The notes under the pieces are model-generated. The model was not told the DNA's origin and made no database searches. It saw nothing but the letters and a program-made list of their open reading frames with translations. Both the position numbers and the translations under genes were made by a program. Of a stretch of 64,000 nt of DNA, positions 35,902 through 46,794 are shown in pieces (within the stretch, counting starts at the first letter, position 1; the number at the start of each line of letters is the position of its first letter). Source of the DNA: Boesenbergia rotunda (taxonomy: Eukaryota; Streptophyta; Magnoliopsida; Zingiberales; Zingiberaceae); contig JAGFNQ010000947.1 of assembly GCA_024364735.1 (NCBI GenBank), forward strand, positions 475,427-539,426, read 5' to 3'.

Positions 35902-36677
35902 TGATAGGGTTGAATAAGCCCGTGGTGGGCACGTGGGATGAAGAAGTTGCGGGATGCGACACCTCGAATCGGAAAGACTCTCCTGCCCGGGCCACGGGAT
36001 ATCCCTCGGGGGGTCCGCCCAGGAAGGTCAGCTAGAAGATCCCCCCGGGCTCATCCTGAGGGATTGGGCCCCGAGAGCACCTCGGGAGGCACTGTGCCTG
36101 TGCTCACTCGGGCCAAAGGACCCCGAGATCAACTCGGGAGGCGGAGCCTCGGCAACGGCCGAACTCGAGTAGAGATCCCCCCAACCTGTTTGTGGATAAG
36201 CTTCCCCGTCACATGGAGTCATGATGGCCCTTAATTAGCGCCATAGGCCGAAGCAGGATAACGGCGCCGACCGTTTTCCTTAAATGTCTCAACGGGTGGA
36301 AATGTGATAACGACGCAGACTGTTTCAAAGGATATCCAATAACCGCTGAAAGAGGGGGGCGTGGATTAAGTATCAGAGACGTGGCATCGATCGGGGGGGC
36401 ACGTCTAGTCTGTCGTCGTCAGTATAAAAGGTATTCCAACCCCTCCGGTAAAGGGGTTATGCTCTCTCAACTCTAGACATCTTCTTTGTTTTTTGTAACC
36501 TTTTCTTCTCAGCAGACACTGACTTGAGCGTCGGAGTAGACTCCGCCGGACCCCTGTCGGCGTGTCCCTTAACGCTCGTGTTAACTTCGCAGGGCCCTAA
36601 GTTCCTCCCCGCCTCAGCAACTACCCCAGGGGCGAAGCTCCGGTGCCTGGACATCGTCGTCAACTGTTTCCGGAACA
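35902..36677 (+). mobile_element. Tat-2 5' LTR
   Basis: 776 bp, TGATAGGGTTGAATAAGCC to TTTCCGGAACA. TATA box TATAAAAG at 36423-36430, hairpin AACCCCT/AGGGGTT at 36438-36458, conserved CTGACTTGAGCGTCGGAGT at 36519-36537. Confidence 0.9.
36423..36458 (+). promoter_or_regulatory. Tat-2 LTR TATA box and R hairpin
   Basis: TATAAAAG followed 8 bp later by a 7-bp stem with loop CCGGTAA, identical in layout to Tat-1. Confidence 0.65.
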
Positions 36678-37318
36678 AATTTGGCGTCGTCTGTGGAAAG
36701 TACTAGCAAAGCACCTGAAGGAGCACCGATGGTAGGGTTGGAGGAACAGCCCAGTGCCCGTACGGAGGAGGACTTCGATCTCCAAAAGGTCTTGCCAGAG
36801 GACCTCACCCATCTGCGAGAAGATGAAGGGCCTAAGCAAGAACGAAGGGAGGTCGAGAGTGAGGAAGTACAGATCCATCCTCAACGCGGAGGGGGAGGCA
36901 CGCGCATCGCCCTCGACCTCGCATCGGAATTAAGAAGTCGCCTCGTCGAGTGCCTGCGAAACCATAAAGATGTGTTCGCTTGGGCCACTGAAGAGATTAA
37001 AAGGGTTCCACCGGCGTTGGCCATGCACCACCTGCATGTTACGTCGGAAGCCCGTCCCGTGAAGCAAAGGCGGAGGCATTTCTCCCCTGAGCAAGATAAG
37101 GTCATTCGAGATGAAGTTCAGAAGTTGTTAAAAGCTGGGCACATCAGAGAAGTCCAATTTCCAGCCTGGCTGGCCAATGTGGTCCTTGTCCCCAAGCCCG
37201 GGGGCAAATGGCGAGTCTGCATCGACTTCCGAGACTTAAACAAAGCCTGCCCGAAAGACTGCTATCCTTTGCCTCGTATAGACCGGTTGTAGACTCTACA
37301 ACCGGCTGTGAGTTTATC
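36678..37318 (+). pseudogene. Tat-2 reverse transcriptase, N-terminal part
   Basis: The frame runs through the primer site and a charged linker into reverse transcriptase: VFAWATEEIKRVPPALAMHH, EARPVKQRRRHFSPEQ, LLKAGHIREVQFPAWLANVV, KWRVCIDFRDLNKACPKD and YPLPRID. Gag and the protease core are missing between the 5' LTR and this region, so the element was non-autonomous for particle formation. A one-base loss in the TTG(G)TAGACTC stretch near 37290 gives a stop. LTR-C follows after GAGTTTATC. Confidence 0.85.
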
Positions 37319-39938
37319 TGTCACGCCCCGAGACCCCAGGAGCCGCTGATCCAATAGAAAATCGGACAACACCTCCCCTGTCCGGCGGACAATTCACACA
37401 TACACATACCACCTAAAACACAACCACGCAGTTAAAATGGCCTCAGGCCTCAAATCAAGACAGAATATAATATAAAACCGAGTAAACCATACCTGACTGC
37501 GGACCGGTCCGACTTACGACAAAACACAAAGCATAAAGGTCTCACAAACGTACAACTATACTGCCGTATAGTATGACTAAATCCAACAAAAGCAACAGCG
37601 GAAGAAAACAATAGAAAATACTAGCAACACACTAGACGATAAATCCCGAAGACATCTCGACAAGTACGCGAACTGGGACAGGCTGTCGGGCACGCTCCAG
37701 TCAGTCATCCTGAAATAAAAACAAGGAGCTAACGGTATGAGTAATAAAACTCAGCGAATATCTCCTCATATATATACAAGATAGTCAAATATAGCAACAG
37801 TGTAATAGACTACCGAAATCGTACGTGCACAGACAGTAATAAGAAGAGCTGCAAGAGAACAATAAGAACTACCATACCAATATCGCAGAGTCGCCAAGAC
37901 CAGACATAAGGGTCTCCTGTAAGTGCATGTCAATCATATACAACATCAAGTATAAACAAGCACAAGTAAGGGCAAAATAAACGAACACACAAAGTGCAAT
38001 GACATGGTCTGGTCACCCCTGCCGTCGGTCAGACATCGTCACCTATGTACGGGAGGAAGCTGAGCGGAGGCCACCCTCCGACGTAGGGCTGTGACTGCCG
38101 TCCATACTCTGTCATCACTACTCCTGAGCGATCGAGTAGACGGGATGCTGCCGGTGTAACACTCCTACTCCATGGCCTATCCTAGCGAGGTAATCCATCA
38201 GCCTAAGGCCATCTGTGGAGGACATCTCTGTCTGAGTGTTACCCCTACCCCATGTATATAAATGGGGGAGAGATCTCGCCCTCTCATCTCCTGGTATCTG
38301 GACAACTCAAGGAGGGACATCTGCCTGCTATCACGCTCCGATTCACTACCCCATGAGTGCATGAGCGGAGCAGCACAGAGCACTCTACCCATACTCCGTC
38401 AACCACTAACCCGTGAGTGGCCGTATGGGTAGGTCAGTATGACTGTCGACCTAGCTCACCCAAAAGGGGCCCCTGCTCGACAGTGATGCACAGTGCAGTA
38501 TGATGCATAACAACGGTCAAATAACATCCACTATCTAGTCTACCTATATCAACATGATATGCAAGGATCGTGGAACATGCACCATATCCTAAATCCTACA
38601 GGTATAGGTATCACATATCAGTTGTGGCACATCCAGCATCGACAAAACAAATATAATAATCATGCCACCATTCTATTACTCTATTGCTACACAAGCATAT
38701 CAAATATATATATATCTGTGACAATTCTAAAAGAAGAGTCAGAGATACCCACCTCCAGAGTGTAGTCCGAATCAGAAAAGCAGCTTCACTCCTTGATATC
38801 CGAAACCAATCAAAGTCCTGTATTAACGATCATCTTAGCTATCATAACAAATGATAATTGACTAAACTAGATACCAGGATCAATTACTATTAATTAAATG
38901 ATTACACTCTGTTTAATTCCAACTCTCAAACTAACACCCAAATAAAACCACCCCATGCTCAAGAAGCTCTAAACTTAACTGCCCGAGTTACTTCCTTCTA
39001 CTCCATTTCGCGAATCGATCGACCACAGACCCAATCCGCATATCAAATCCAAGATCAGAAATTACAAGAACGGATACTGAGATCCAAATCTCGAATCAGC
39101 AACATAAGGAAACCAGGCCAATCTCTAATTATCATCAGCCTACTGATCGTCAAGGAATCACCCTGCGGCAAAACCAACACAACTCGCAAACCTTCATCCA
39201 CGATCATGGCATGAACAATCGAGAAACCCATCACCAGATCAGACATCAACCAAGAGCAGAGATTGAAATCAAAAACTCGGATCGAAACCAACAACCGTCC
39301 TCACTCCCAAATCCCCAAATCAAGCGCAAGAACAGATCACAAATGTCTATCACTCAACGAATCCGGTAGAAATTCAACCAGAATCTTATACCTTCCGAGA
39401 TTGGGTTGGTCAGCAGTAGCTCGCGTGCCCTAGTCTCTTCCCACGCCGATGCTTGACAGGTCAAAAAGGAGGTGCGTCGTCGGCGCCCAGCCCAGTCTCC
39501 TTCCCTTGCACTTCACTCAACTGCAGAAGAACCGCCGACCCACGATCCTCTCCTCGCCCGAGAGGAAGAAGGAGCTGAGGAAAGATGAAGACACAGGAGG
39601 AGGAGGTAAAGGGCTGGGTCGGCGGAGAATGAAGGAGGAGAAAGTGAAGAGGAGGAGGCAAACCTCGATCTGCCCCGATCTCGCGATTTGCCGCAAGAGG
39701 AAGGAGGAGAGATGCCGATTCCCTGCCCTAGGCTCGTGCAGAAACGAAGGAAGGAGTCGCTGGTTTGGCAAAGAATCAGGAACATTAATGGGATTCGGCC
39801 GAAAATTGGGAAAGGAAAAAGGAAATTAATTAATGGCTGGTCATTTTGCAATTTGCCCCTCTGATTTTGGCTTATTCGACATAGGCACTTAAGGTTAGGA
39901 ACTTTGCATTTTGGCCCTTCTATTTCCGATATTTAACA
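37319..39938 (-). mobile_element. Solo LTR-C inside Tat-2 reverse transcriptase
   Basis: 2,620 bp, TGTCACGCCCCGAGACC to ATATTTAACA. Flanks TTATC (37314-37318) and TCATC (39939-39943), one change. Removing the LTR and one flank restores the reverse transcriptase codons for EFISMLDAY. Same family and same orientation as LTR-A. The plus-strand frame at 39449-39829 lies in the purine-rich complement of its leader and is not a gene. Confidence 0.9.
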
Positions 39939-39943
39939 TCATC

Positions 39944-40703
39944 TCAATGTTAGACGCTTACCAGTGCTACCACCAAGTCCCACTTGCTCCCGAGGACCAG
40001 GAGAAGGTCAGCTTTGTGACGGTTGACGGTACGTACTGCTATAATGTCATGCCCTTCGGCTTGCGCAATGCAGGCGCCACATACTAGCGGATGATGGATA
40101 AAGTCTTCAGGCACCAAATCGGGCGGAGCATCGAGGTGTATGTGGACGACATTCTGGTCAAGACTGACAAGGAAGGTGACATGATAGCTGACCTTGAGGA
40201 GGCGTTCGCCACCCTGAGGGTCAACAGGTTAAAACTAAACCTAGCTAAGTGTTTATTTGGGGTAAAAAGTGGCAGGTTCCTTGGGAACATGGTAACGGAG
40301 AGGGGGATCGAAGCCAATATGGAAAAGGTAAAGGTCATTCTGGATATGCCACCCCCGCGGAACTTCAAGGAAGTACAGCGGCTGAATGGAAGGATCACGG
40401 CATTATCCCGATTCATTTCCAAGGCCGCAGACAAGACCCTCCCCTTCTTCAAAATCCTGAGAAAGGTCGTTAAGTTAGTTCGAGTGGGATGACCAGTGTG
40501 AGAAGGCCTTTGCAGAGCTGAAGACCTATCTTGCAGACCTCCCTACCCTACACAAACCCGTGGATGGGGAGACCTTATTCGTCTATTTATCAGCCGTCGA
40601 GCAAGCGGTGGGATCGACGCTCTTCCGAGAACAAGATCAGATATAGTACCCCATCTATTTCTTTGGACACCTTCTAAAGGACGCCGAAACGTGGTACACC
40701 ACG
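39944..40703 (+). pseudogene. Tat-2 reverse transcriptase C-part and RNase H start
   Basis: Continues the split enzyme: SMLDAYQCYHQVPLAPEDQE, TYCYNVMPFGLRNAGATY, stop TAG at 40085 where related elements have Gln, then IEVYVDDILVKT (catalytic YVDD), KCLFGVKSGRFLGNMVTERG and LNGRITALSRFISKA. A shift near 40480 separates the RNase H start (CEKAFAELKTYLADLPTL), with another TAG at 40644-40646. The enzyme would copy RNA to DNA and degrade the RNA strand. Confidence 0.88.
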
Positions 40704-41414
40704 ATGGAGAAACTGGCCTACGCCTTGGTCCTGATGGCCCGAAGGTTACGATCGTACTTCTTAGCGCATCCCATCGTGGTCCTCACCAATAGCCTACTTG
40801 CCCGAGTCCTCACTAACCCCGAGGCATCGGGCAGGCTGATAAAATGGACGACAGAGTTGAGTGAATACGACGTTGAATATCAGCCTCGAGCTGCCATCAA
40901 AGCACAGACCCTCTCTGACTTCATGCTAGAGATCGTCCCGGAGGCAGAGGCCGAAGGTATGTGGAAGGTCTATGTAGATGGATCCTCCAACAACCAGCAC
41001 AGTGGAGTCGGACTGCTACTGATTTCCCCTAGGGGAGACACATTACATCTGTCTATCCGACTTCACTTCAAAGCTACCAACAACGAAGCTGAGTATGAGG
41101 CGATCCTAGCAGGACTCCAAGCAGCCAGGCATATGGGAGCCTGTCGGGTCACGGTCTATTCGGACTCTCAATTGGTGGCTCAACAAATTGCGGGGAGTTT
41201 CGAAGTCAGATGCGAGCGGCTGCAGAAGTATGTAGCCCTCTACGAGCAACTGAAAGTCGCCTTCTCGGAGGTCATCCTGCAGAAGATCTCCCGGTTGGAT
41301 AATGTGTGAGCCGACGAGTTGGCCAAGCTGGCCAGTTCCATATCCACTTGGCAGCTGAGTGAGCCTAGTGTGACAGAAACGATGGTAGCCCAAATTGGAG
41401 GAGAGGCCAGAACT
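40704..41414 (+). pseudogene. Tat-2 RNase H and second (archaeal-type) RNase H
   Basis: First part: WYTTMEKLAYALVLMARRLR and TNSLLARVLTNPEASGRLIK, the connection of the ordinary gypsy RNase H. Then a complete second RNase H fold: WKVYVDGSSNNQHSGVGLLL, ATNNEAEYEAILAGLQAA, VYSDSQLVAQQIAGSFEV, and ADELAKLASS after a TGA at 41307-41309. The D-E-D-D catalytic residues are present (YVDGS, NEAEYE, YSDSQ, ADELA). A second RNase H of this kind is a documented hallmark of plant Tat elements. The TGA could derive from CGA by C to T. Confidence 0.85.
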
Positions 41415-42356
41415 GACAGACAAATAGACTGGAGGGATCCCTACATAGCATTCCTCCGGGATGGATCCCTTCCGAGTGGGGGACAAGAGAGCCGGTTGTT
41501 TCACCGTCGAGTGACCAGGTTCACACTGGTCGGGGATCAGCTATATAAGAAGGCCTTCGCCCGACCCCTCTTAAAGTGCGTCGGGTCGGAGGAGATTGTC
41601 TACGTGATGAGGGAAGTACATGAGGGCATCTGTGGGAGCCACATCGGAGGAAGATCCTTGTCTCAGAAGATCCTTTTGGCAGGATACTTTTGGCCCACCT
41701 TGCAGGTCGACTCGCTCAATTTTGTGGCCAAATGCGAGGCCTGTCAGAGGCATCAACACGTGTCTCACCGCCCAACGGAGCCCTTGCGAGTTTCTACAGT
41801 ATTTTGCCCTTTTGACTAGTGGGGAATGAACATTGTAGGTCCCTTCCCCATCGGGCCCCAGCAGAAGAAATTTCTGCTGGTCCTCGTCGATTACTTCTCT
41901 AAATGGGTGGAAGCCGAACCTCTGGCGAACATCACAGAGGGGGCGGTAATGAAAATCCTATGGAGAGATATTGTCTGCAGATATGACATTCCTCATAAGC
42001 TGGTATCAGACAACGGGAGACAATTCTCTGGGCGCAAGCTAAATGAGTGGTGTGAAGGATTGGGCATTCGGCATGCCTTCACCTCAGTCGCATACCCGCA
42101 AAGCAATGGACAAGACGAAGTAGTCAATCGGGAAATTTTACGATGTCTCAAGATAAAGCTGGACCATGTCGGAGGCAGCTGGGTCGAAGAACTTCCCAGC
42201 ATCCTTGGTCCTACCGGACTACCCCGAAAGAAGGAACGGGCGAGAGCCCTTTCCAGCTGGTCTACGGTGCTGAAGCCGTCATCCCGGTGGAAGTTGGGGA
42301 AGAGTCCACACGACGGCAACATTATCGCAAGGAAGATAACGACCAAGAGCGTTTGA
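41415..42356 (+). pseudogene. Tat-2 integrase, zinc domain and core
   Basis: HHCC zinc domain: REVHEGICGSHIGGRSLSQK and CEACQRH. The core starts after TAG at 41817-41819 with WGMNIVGPFPIGPQQ, where related elements have Asp instead of Asn, so the first catalytic Asp is lost (GAC to AAC). KLVSDNGRQF (second Asp) and AYPQSNGQDEVVNREIL (Glu) remain. It would insert the cDNA into the genome. A shift near 42250 moves the frame to the C-terminal part. Confidence 0.88.
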
Positions 42357-42658
42357 TTGATCTGGACCTCATCTCAGAGGTACGAGATAAAGCTGCAGCA
42401 AGGTTGGAGGCATATTGGAGAAGGATGCGGCTAGCCTACAATCGTCGAGTGATTACTCGCAGCTTCAAGGTAGGTGATCGAGTATGGAAGAGAATAAAAC
42501 CGGTAGGTGACCCCAGGAAGTTGGAGCCACAGTGGGACGGCCCCTACGTTGTCATCAAAAAACTCACAGGAGGCAGCTACTATTTGGAAGACAGTAAAGG
42601 CAAAAGATTGGAAAGGCCCTGGCATGCTAACCATCTCCGCCCCTACTATACTCAGTGA
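42250..42658 (+). pseudogene. Tat-2 integrase C-terminal domain
   Basis: GESPFQLVYGAEAVIPVEVG, then LISEVRDKAAARLEAYWRRM, FKVGDRVWKRIKPVGD, KLEPQWDGPYVVIKKLTGGS and RPWHANHLRPYYTQ with a normal TGA stop. This is the usual pol end of Tat-type elements. Only the upstream shift is a defect. Confidence 0.88.
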
Positions 42659-42771
42659 GTTGCTGCGTAGTGCATTTGTTTGATGTATTTCTCACTTCTT
42701 CACTGCCTTGCAGTGAAATCAATATAGGGTGTGAACGGAATATCATTCAAAAAACGTTAAGCCTCCGTCTG

Positions 42772-43566
42772 TGATTAAACCCTACAGCCTCTCGGTGTGT
42801 AGGCTTGACATCGGAGCTGGACACGCCCCGCCAAGAGCTGATTAAACCCTACAACCTCTCGGTGTGTAGGCTTGGCATCGGAGCTGCACACGCCTAGCCA
42901 AGAGCTGATTAAACCCTACAGCCTCTCGGTGTGTAGGCTTGGGCTCGGAGCTGTACACGCCCGGCCAAGAGCTGATTAAACCCTACAGTCTCTCGGTGTG
43001 TAGGCTTGGGCTCGGAGCTGTACACGCCTAGCCAAGAGCTGATTAAACTCTACAACCTCTCGGTGTGTAGGCTTGGCCTTGGAGCTGGACACGCCCGACC
43101 AAGAGCTGATTAAACCCTACAGTCTCTTGGTGTATATGCTTGGCCTCGGAGCTGGACACGCTCGGCCAAGAGCTGATTAAACCCTACATCCTCTTGGTGT
43201 GTAGGCTTGGCCTCGGAGCTGTACACGCCCGGCCAAGAGCTGATTAAACCCTACAACCTCTCGATGTGTACAACCTCTCGGTGTGTAGGCTTGGCCTCGG
43301 AGCTGTACACGCCCGGCCAAGAGATGATTAAACCCTACAGCCTCTCGATGTGTAGGCTTGGCCTCGGAGCTGGACACGCCCGACCAAGAGCTGATTAAAC
43401 CCTACAGCCTCTCGGTGTGTAGGCTTGGCCTCAAAGTTGTAGACGCCCGGCCAAGAGCTGATTAAACCCTACAGCCCCTCGGTGTGTAGGCTTGGCCTCA
43501 GAGTTGTACACGTCCGGCCAAGAGCTGATTAAACCCTACAGCCCCTCGGTGTGTAGGCTTGGCCCG
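42772..43566 (+). repeat. 67-bp tandem array in Tat-2
   Basis: Twelve units of about 67 bp: TGATTAAACCCTACAGCCTC, TCGGTGTGTAGGCTTGGCCT, CGGAGCTGTACACGCCCGGC and CAAGAGC. One unit (43241) has an extra partial duplication. It lies about 110 bp after the pol stop. Each unit has an inverted repeat CTTGGCC...GGCCAAG (for example 43206-43212 with 43231-43237). The unit aligns with the Tat-1 unit (TAGGCTTGG, CGCCCG-CCAAG, AAACCCTA) apart from an indel of about 13 bp. Confidence 0.95.
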
Positions 43567-43781
43567 GCCAGGAACGGATAAAAGCCTTCCTCTTGCTCGA
43601 GCAACCCGGGCCTGGAACTGGACATTTTTAGGGGAAACAGGAAATCACTCCAAAAATAAGAAGTTTGGCGGTATAGAAGTTCGTTGGCAAATCAAGCAAA
43701 AGTTCGATGGCAAATCAAGCAGACATTCGTCCTAGAAAAGAGAGCTCAAACAGAAGAGTCTACAACGGCCAAAGGACGACC

Positions 43782-43799
43782 GGGGGGGGGGGGGGGGGG
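43782..43799 (+). repeat. G(18) homopolymer
   Basis: About 18 G between the array and the 3' end of the antisense gene. Length is likely unreliable. Confidence 0.9.
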
Positions 43800-43822
43800 C
43801 TAGGCACATGATAGGAGGTGTT

Positions 43823-46285
43823 CTATAAAGCCTGCTCTTCGGCGGAAAGATCGTCCCAAACACGCTGGACGGTTATCGTGCGCAAGTCGGAGCCGAGTTT
43901 CAGTAGCTGGTCCTTCTCTAGCTGCTTGATAGTGTTGTAGAAGCCCTGTTGAGGCGCTTGAATGCTTGTACGGCTACTACCTCGGCATACTCCTCTGATT
44001 CCAAGAATTTGGCCTTGCACCCCGCCCTAATCCGGGATACTTGAATTACATGATCCCTCTGTTGTTGTTGTACCTTTGCTTCGGCTTCCGCTTTAGCAAA
44101 TTTCAATGTCTCCACCTCTCGGAGCAACTGCGCCTGAACCTCTTGTACCTCCTAGAGCTTCTGGGTAACAGCAGCAGCTTGTGCTTTAGCTTGGATCACT
44201 TGATCTTGGAGATCGGCTGTATAAGAGCTCGGCAGTTCCAAGTCGTGTTCTCACAAAGCCATCAGGCGCTCTCGTTCTGCGCCCCGGTCCTCCAAGACCT
44301 TCTTAGCAGACTCCAGGATGCTGACTTGATCAGCTAGCTCCCCCATTCGGGCTTGGAGTTGCTCCCGCTCTTGCGATAGCTTCTGCAGTTCCCCTTCCAG
44401 TGCTCAGTTCCTCTCGGGTCCAAGGCGTTCCCGGAGCTTGTACCCATGCAGGGTATCCTCGGCCGTTATTAAGGCGGCCAGGTAATGCTCAATTTTCTCT
44501 CAAAGGGCTAGGCAGACCTCCAGCTGCAGGAGGCCTGCCTCGCTAGCCCAGCCAGTTTCCGCCTCTGTATCCGCCACCCACCGCAGGAGGTCTTCAGTAA
44601 CCCCTCCAGCATGCAACAAGCGGTTAGTGGCTGCGCAGTTAGAGGCAACTTGTGGGGCAAATACAGATAGCTAGTAAAAGGATATTGAGATGAAATGAAG
44701 AGCGCACTAAGGATATTTACTGCCAGTAAGGATTGATGTAGCATGCCCAGATAGTGGGCTGATCCTGCTACCCACCAAGATTGAACGGGAGTCCCCTCAA
44801 CAAGAGGCTCGGACTAGCCGGGGATGTCACTGGGGTGAGGAACATCCCCTTCTGAACTTGAAGCGCTCGGCGACACCTCAGTAGTGACCCCCTTTATGCG
44901 GATGGATTGAGAACTGGTAGTCGTTTTCTTTTTTGCCTGGGGAGCCTTCCGGTGAGAGCGGGGCAGCCCCGTGGACACCTCCTTGCTGCGAGGAACGACT
45001 GGAAGGTCGGCGGGAGGGGCTGTGGCATCGGTGATGGGAAGTGACGTAGCAATGACGGGGGAGGGAGATCCTGCCCTGACGGTCGGGGACTAGGAAGCCG
45101 CATCCTCGGGGGCGGCCGAGCACAGCCCATTCTTCAATCGTTTTGGAAGGCGATCCTGTTAAGATCGCCGCTCTCGACATTTTTGTTTAGGCACATGGAT
45201 TGCAGAAGGCACGACAGATGGGGGAGACGCCTCTTTTTCCTGTGGAGCCACCGAAACGGTGGCAGGTGGACCCCCTTTAAAGGTCAGGGGCGACCCCAAG
45301 GCGCCACTGTCTTGACAGACCTCTGACATTGCTGGGCCCGCCGACAGCTCTCCCTCCACTTCGCCACCCTCGAAGGGGATTCCTGCGGGGGTTGAAGATA
45401 CCGATCCTGGGATTAACGCCTGTTCGTTAGCCTGATCCCACTTCAGGAGCTTATTCGTCACAAGAGGAAACATAATGTCGCCTGCGAGGTAAAAGATGAG
45501 AAGGCATCAGTCAACATTAACCAGGCACTGTACCAGGTGCAAAACAACTTACGAAGGTTGGAGCTGAGGGGTGTAATCTTCGGACTAATCTCAGCCCGAT
45601 AAAGGAGCTCCTCGCGTTGCACGCTCTGTACGAACTGGAGTCCATGGAATTCCATCCCAGCCAGGATACTTTTAGCTCTCTGATATCCCGGGTCCTGTTG
45701 GAAATCACTAAGGTCTGGGGTAGGGGGCAAGTTCTCCATCCAGTGAATGTCGCTGAAAGGACGCTTGGGAAGTCGGATATAGAAAAATCTTTCCTTCCAC
45801 CCCTTGTGAGAGGAATGAAGGCCCCCCAGAAATCTATGACCAGCACAAGAGGTGAAACCAAATGCCCCATGAGATCCAACGGGGACGAAAAAGAAATGGA
45901 AGAATCGGGGGATCAGAGGAATATCGAAAAGCTTGAAGAGAACGAGAGCCTCGCCCATCTGGGCGAAGGCGTTCGGAGCCGGCTGTTGAAGTGGGATGCG
46001 GAAGTAATGGGCAACATTCATGAAATAAGGATGGAAAGGGAAGCGAAGCCCTAGTTCTAGTTGACCCAAGAAAAAGGTGTAAAAACCCTCATCGGGGGTT
46101 ACCGGTGGTTGACCTGCGGTAGGGACCTTTACCTCCCAATCTGCTGGAATGTCATATTTTTGACAGGCAACCTAGAGGGATTCCGACTTAGCCTTGGAGG
46201 AGATGGTCTCATACCACTCGGGACGAAATCCCAATTCTCTCAAGGAGCACTCATCGGCGCCTGAAGACTTCTTTATCTTCTCCAT
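43823..46285 (-). pseudogene. Tat-2 antisense gene (gypsy-type transposon domain plus coiled coil)
   Basis: Homologue of the Tat-1 antisense gene. ATG at 46285: MEKIKKSSGADECSLRELGF, PEWYETISSK, then a TAG. The domain continues FFLGQLELGLRFPFHPYFMN, APNAFAQMGEALVLFKLFD, SHKGWKERFFYIRLP and AGMEFHGLQFVQ. The intron at 45482-45552 joins SSNL to RDIMFPLVTNKLLKW. Next are a Ser/Pro/Glu-rich linker, a basic patch RLPKRLKN, a long coiled coil with several stops (SQEREQLQARMGELADQVSI; VETLKFAKAEAEAKVQQQQR) and the shared end AKFLESEEYAEVV. A normal-length protein would be about 700 residues. Transposase function is implied by the domain name only; I see no catalytic motif. Confidence 0.75.
45482..45552 (-). 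other. Intron of the Tat-2 antisense gene
   Basis: Donor CTTC/GTAAGTTG and acceptor TTTTACCTCGCAG/GCGAC on the minus strand, phase 1, 71 bp. Same codon and phase as the Tat-1 intron; splicing restores the frame. Confidence 0.75.
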
Positions 46286-46416
46286 CGGACCCAAGGGGAA
46301 AGAATGAAGGAGGACTTACTCCCGTCGAAAGAACGAGACAGCGAGAAGGACAAGTAAGTAAGGAGGGCTCTTGACGGCAACTAGGGTAAGGCTGCCGCAG
46401 GGCGCCGTTGCACCCA

Positions 46417-46425
46417 CTTTTATAG
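46417..46425 (-). promoter_or_regulatory. TATA box of the Tat-2 antisense gene
   Basis: Minus strand CTATAAAAG, about 135 bp before the antisense ATG. It is a better TATA match than in Tat-1, at a similar spacing. Confidence 0.6.
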
Positions 46426-46794
46426 GGACATGACACATCCTCTGAGGCAATAGAGGGTCGATTGGTTGAGGATAGTAACGGGCTATCTCGAGGATCAGCT
46501 AGGCCTCATCGCCGTCACTTCGAATGGCCCGCAGTACGTCGCAAAGCGATGAAAAAGACACATGGCGCTATTGTATGCGCAGAGTAATTGTGTCACCTTG
46601 GCTGTCGCAAAGCTCACAGGGGTACGAGGCATATTCAAAAAATCAGCCAGAGTCAAGAGACACGTGGGATATGTCCGAAGGTCCGGACGAAACTCGAAGA
46701 ACGTAAAAAAGGACAGGACCCAGGTTCTCCATCACCGCCGCAGTCCGATCAGTCAGCCACACTTCCTTCGATCAGACTTAAAGGAAGGGACTTA

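Noticed and set aside
39449..39829. 126-codon plus-strand frame as a gene
   Set aside because: Purine-rich complement of the LTR-C leader; the other LTRs of the family do not keep the frame.
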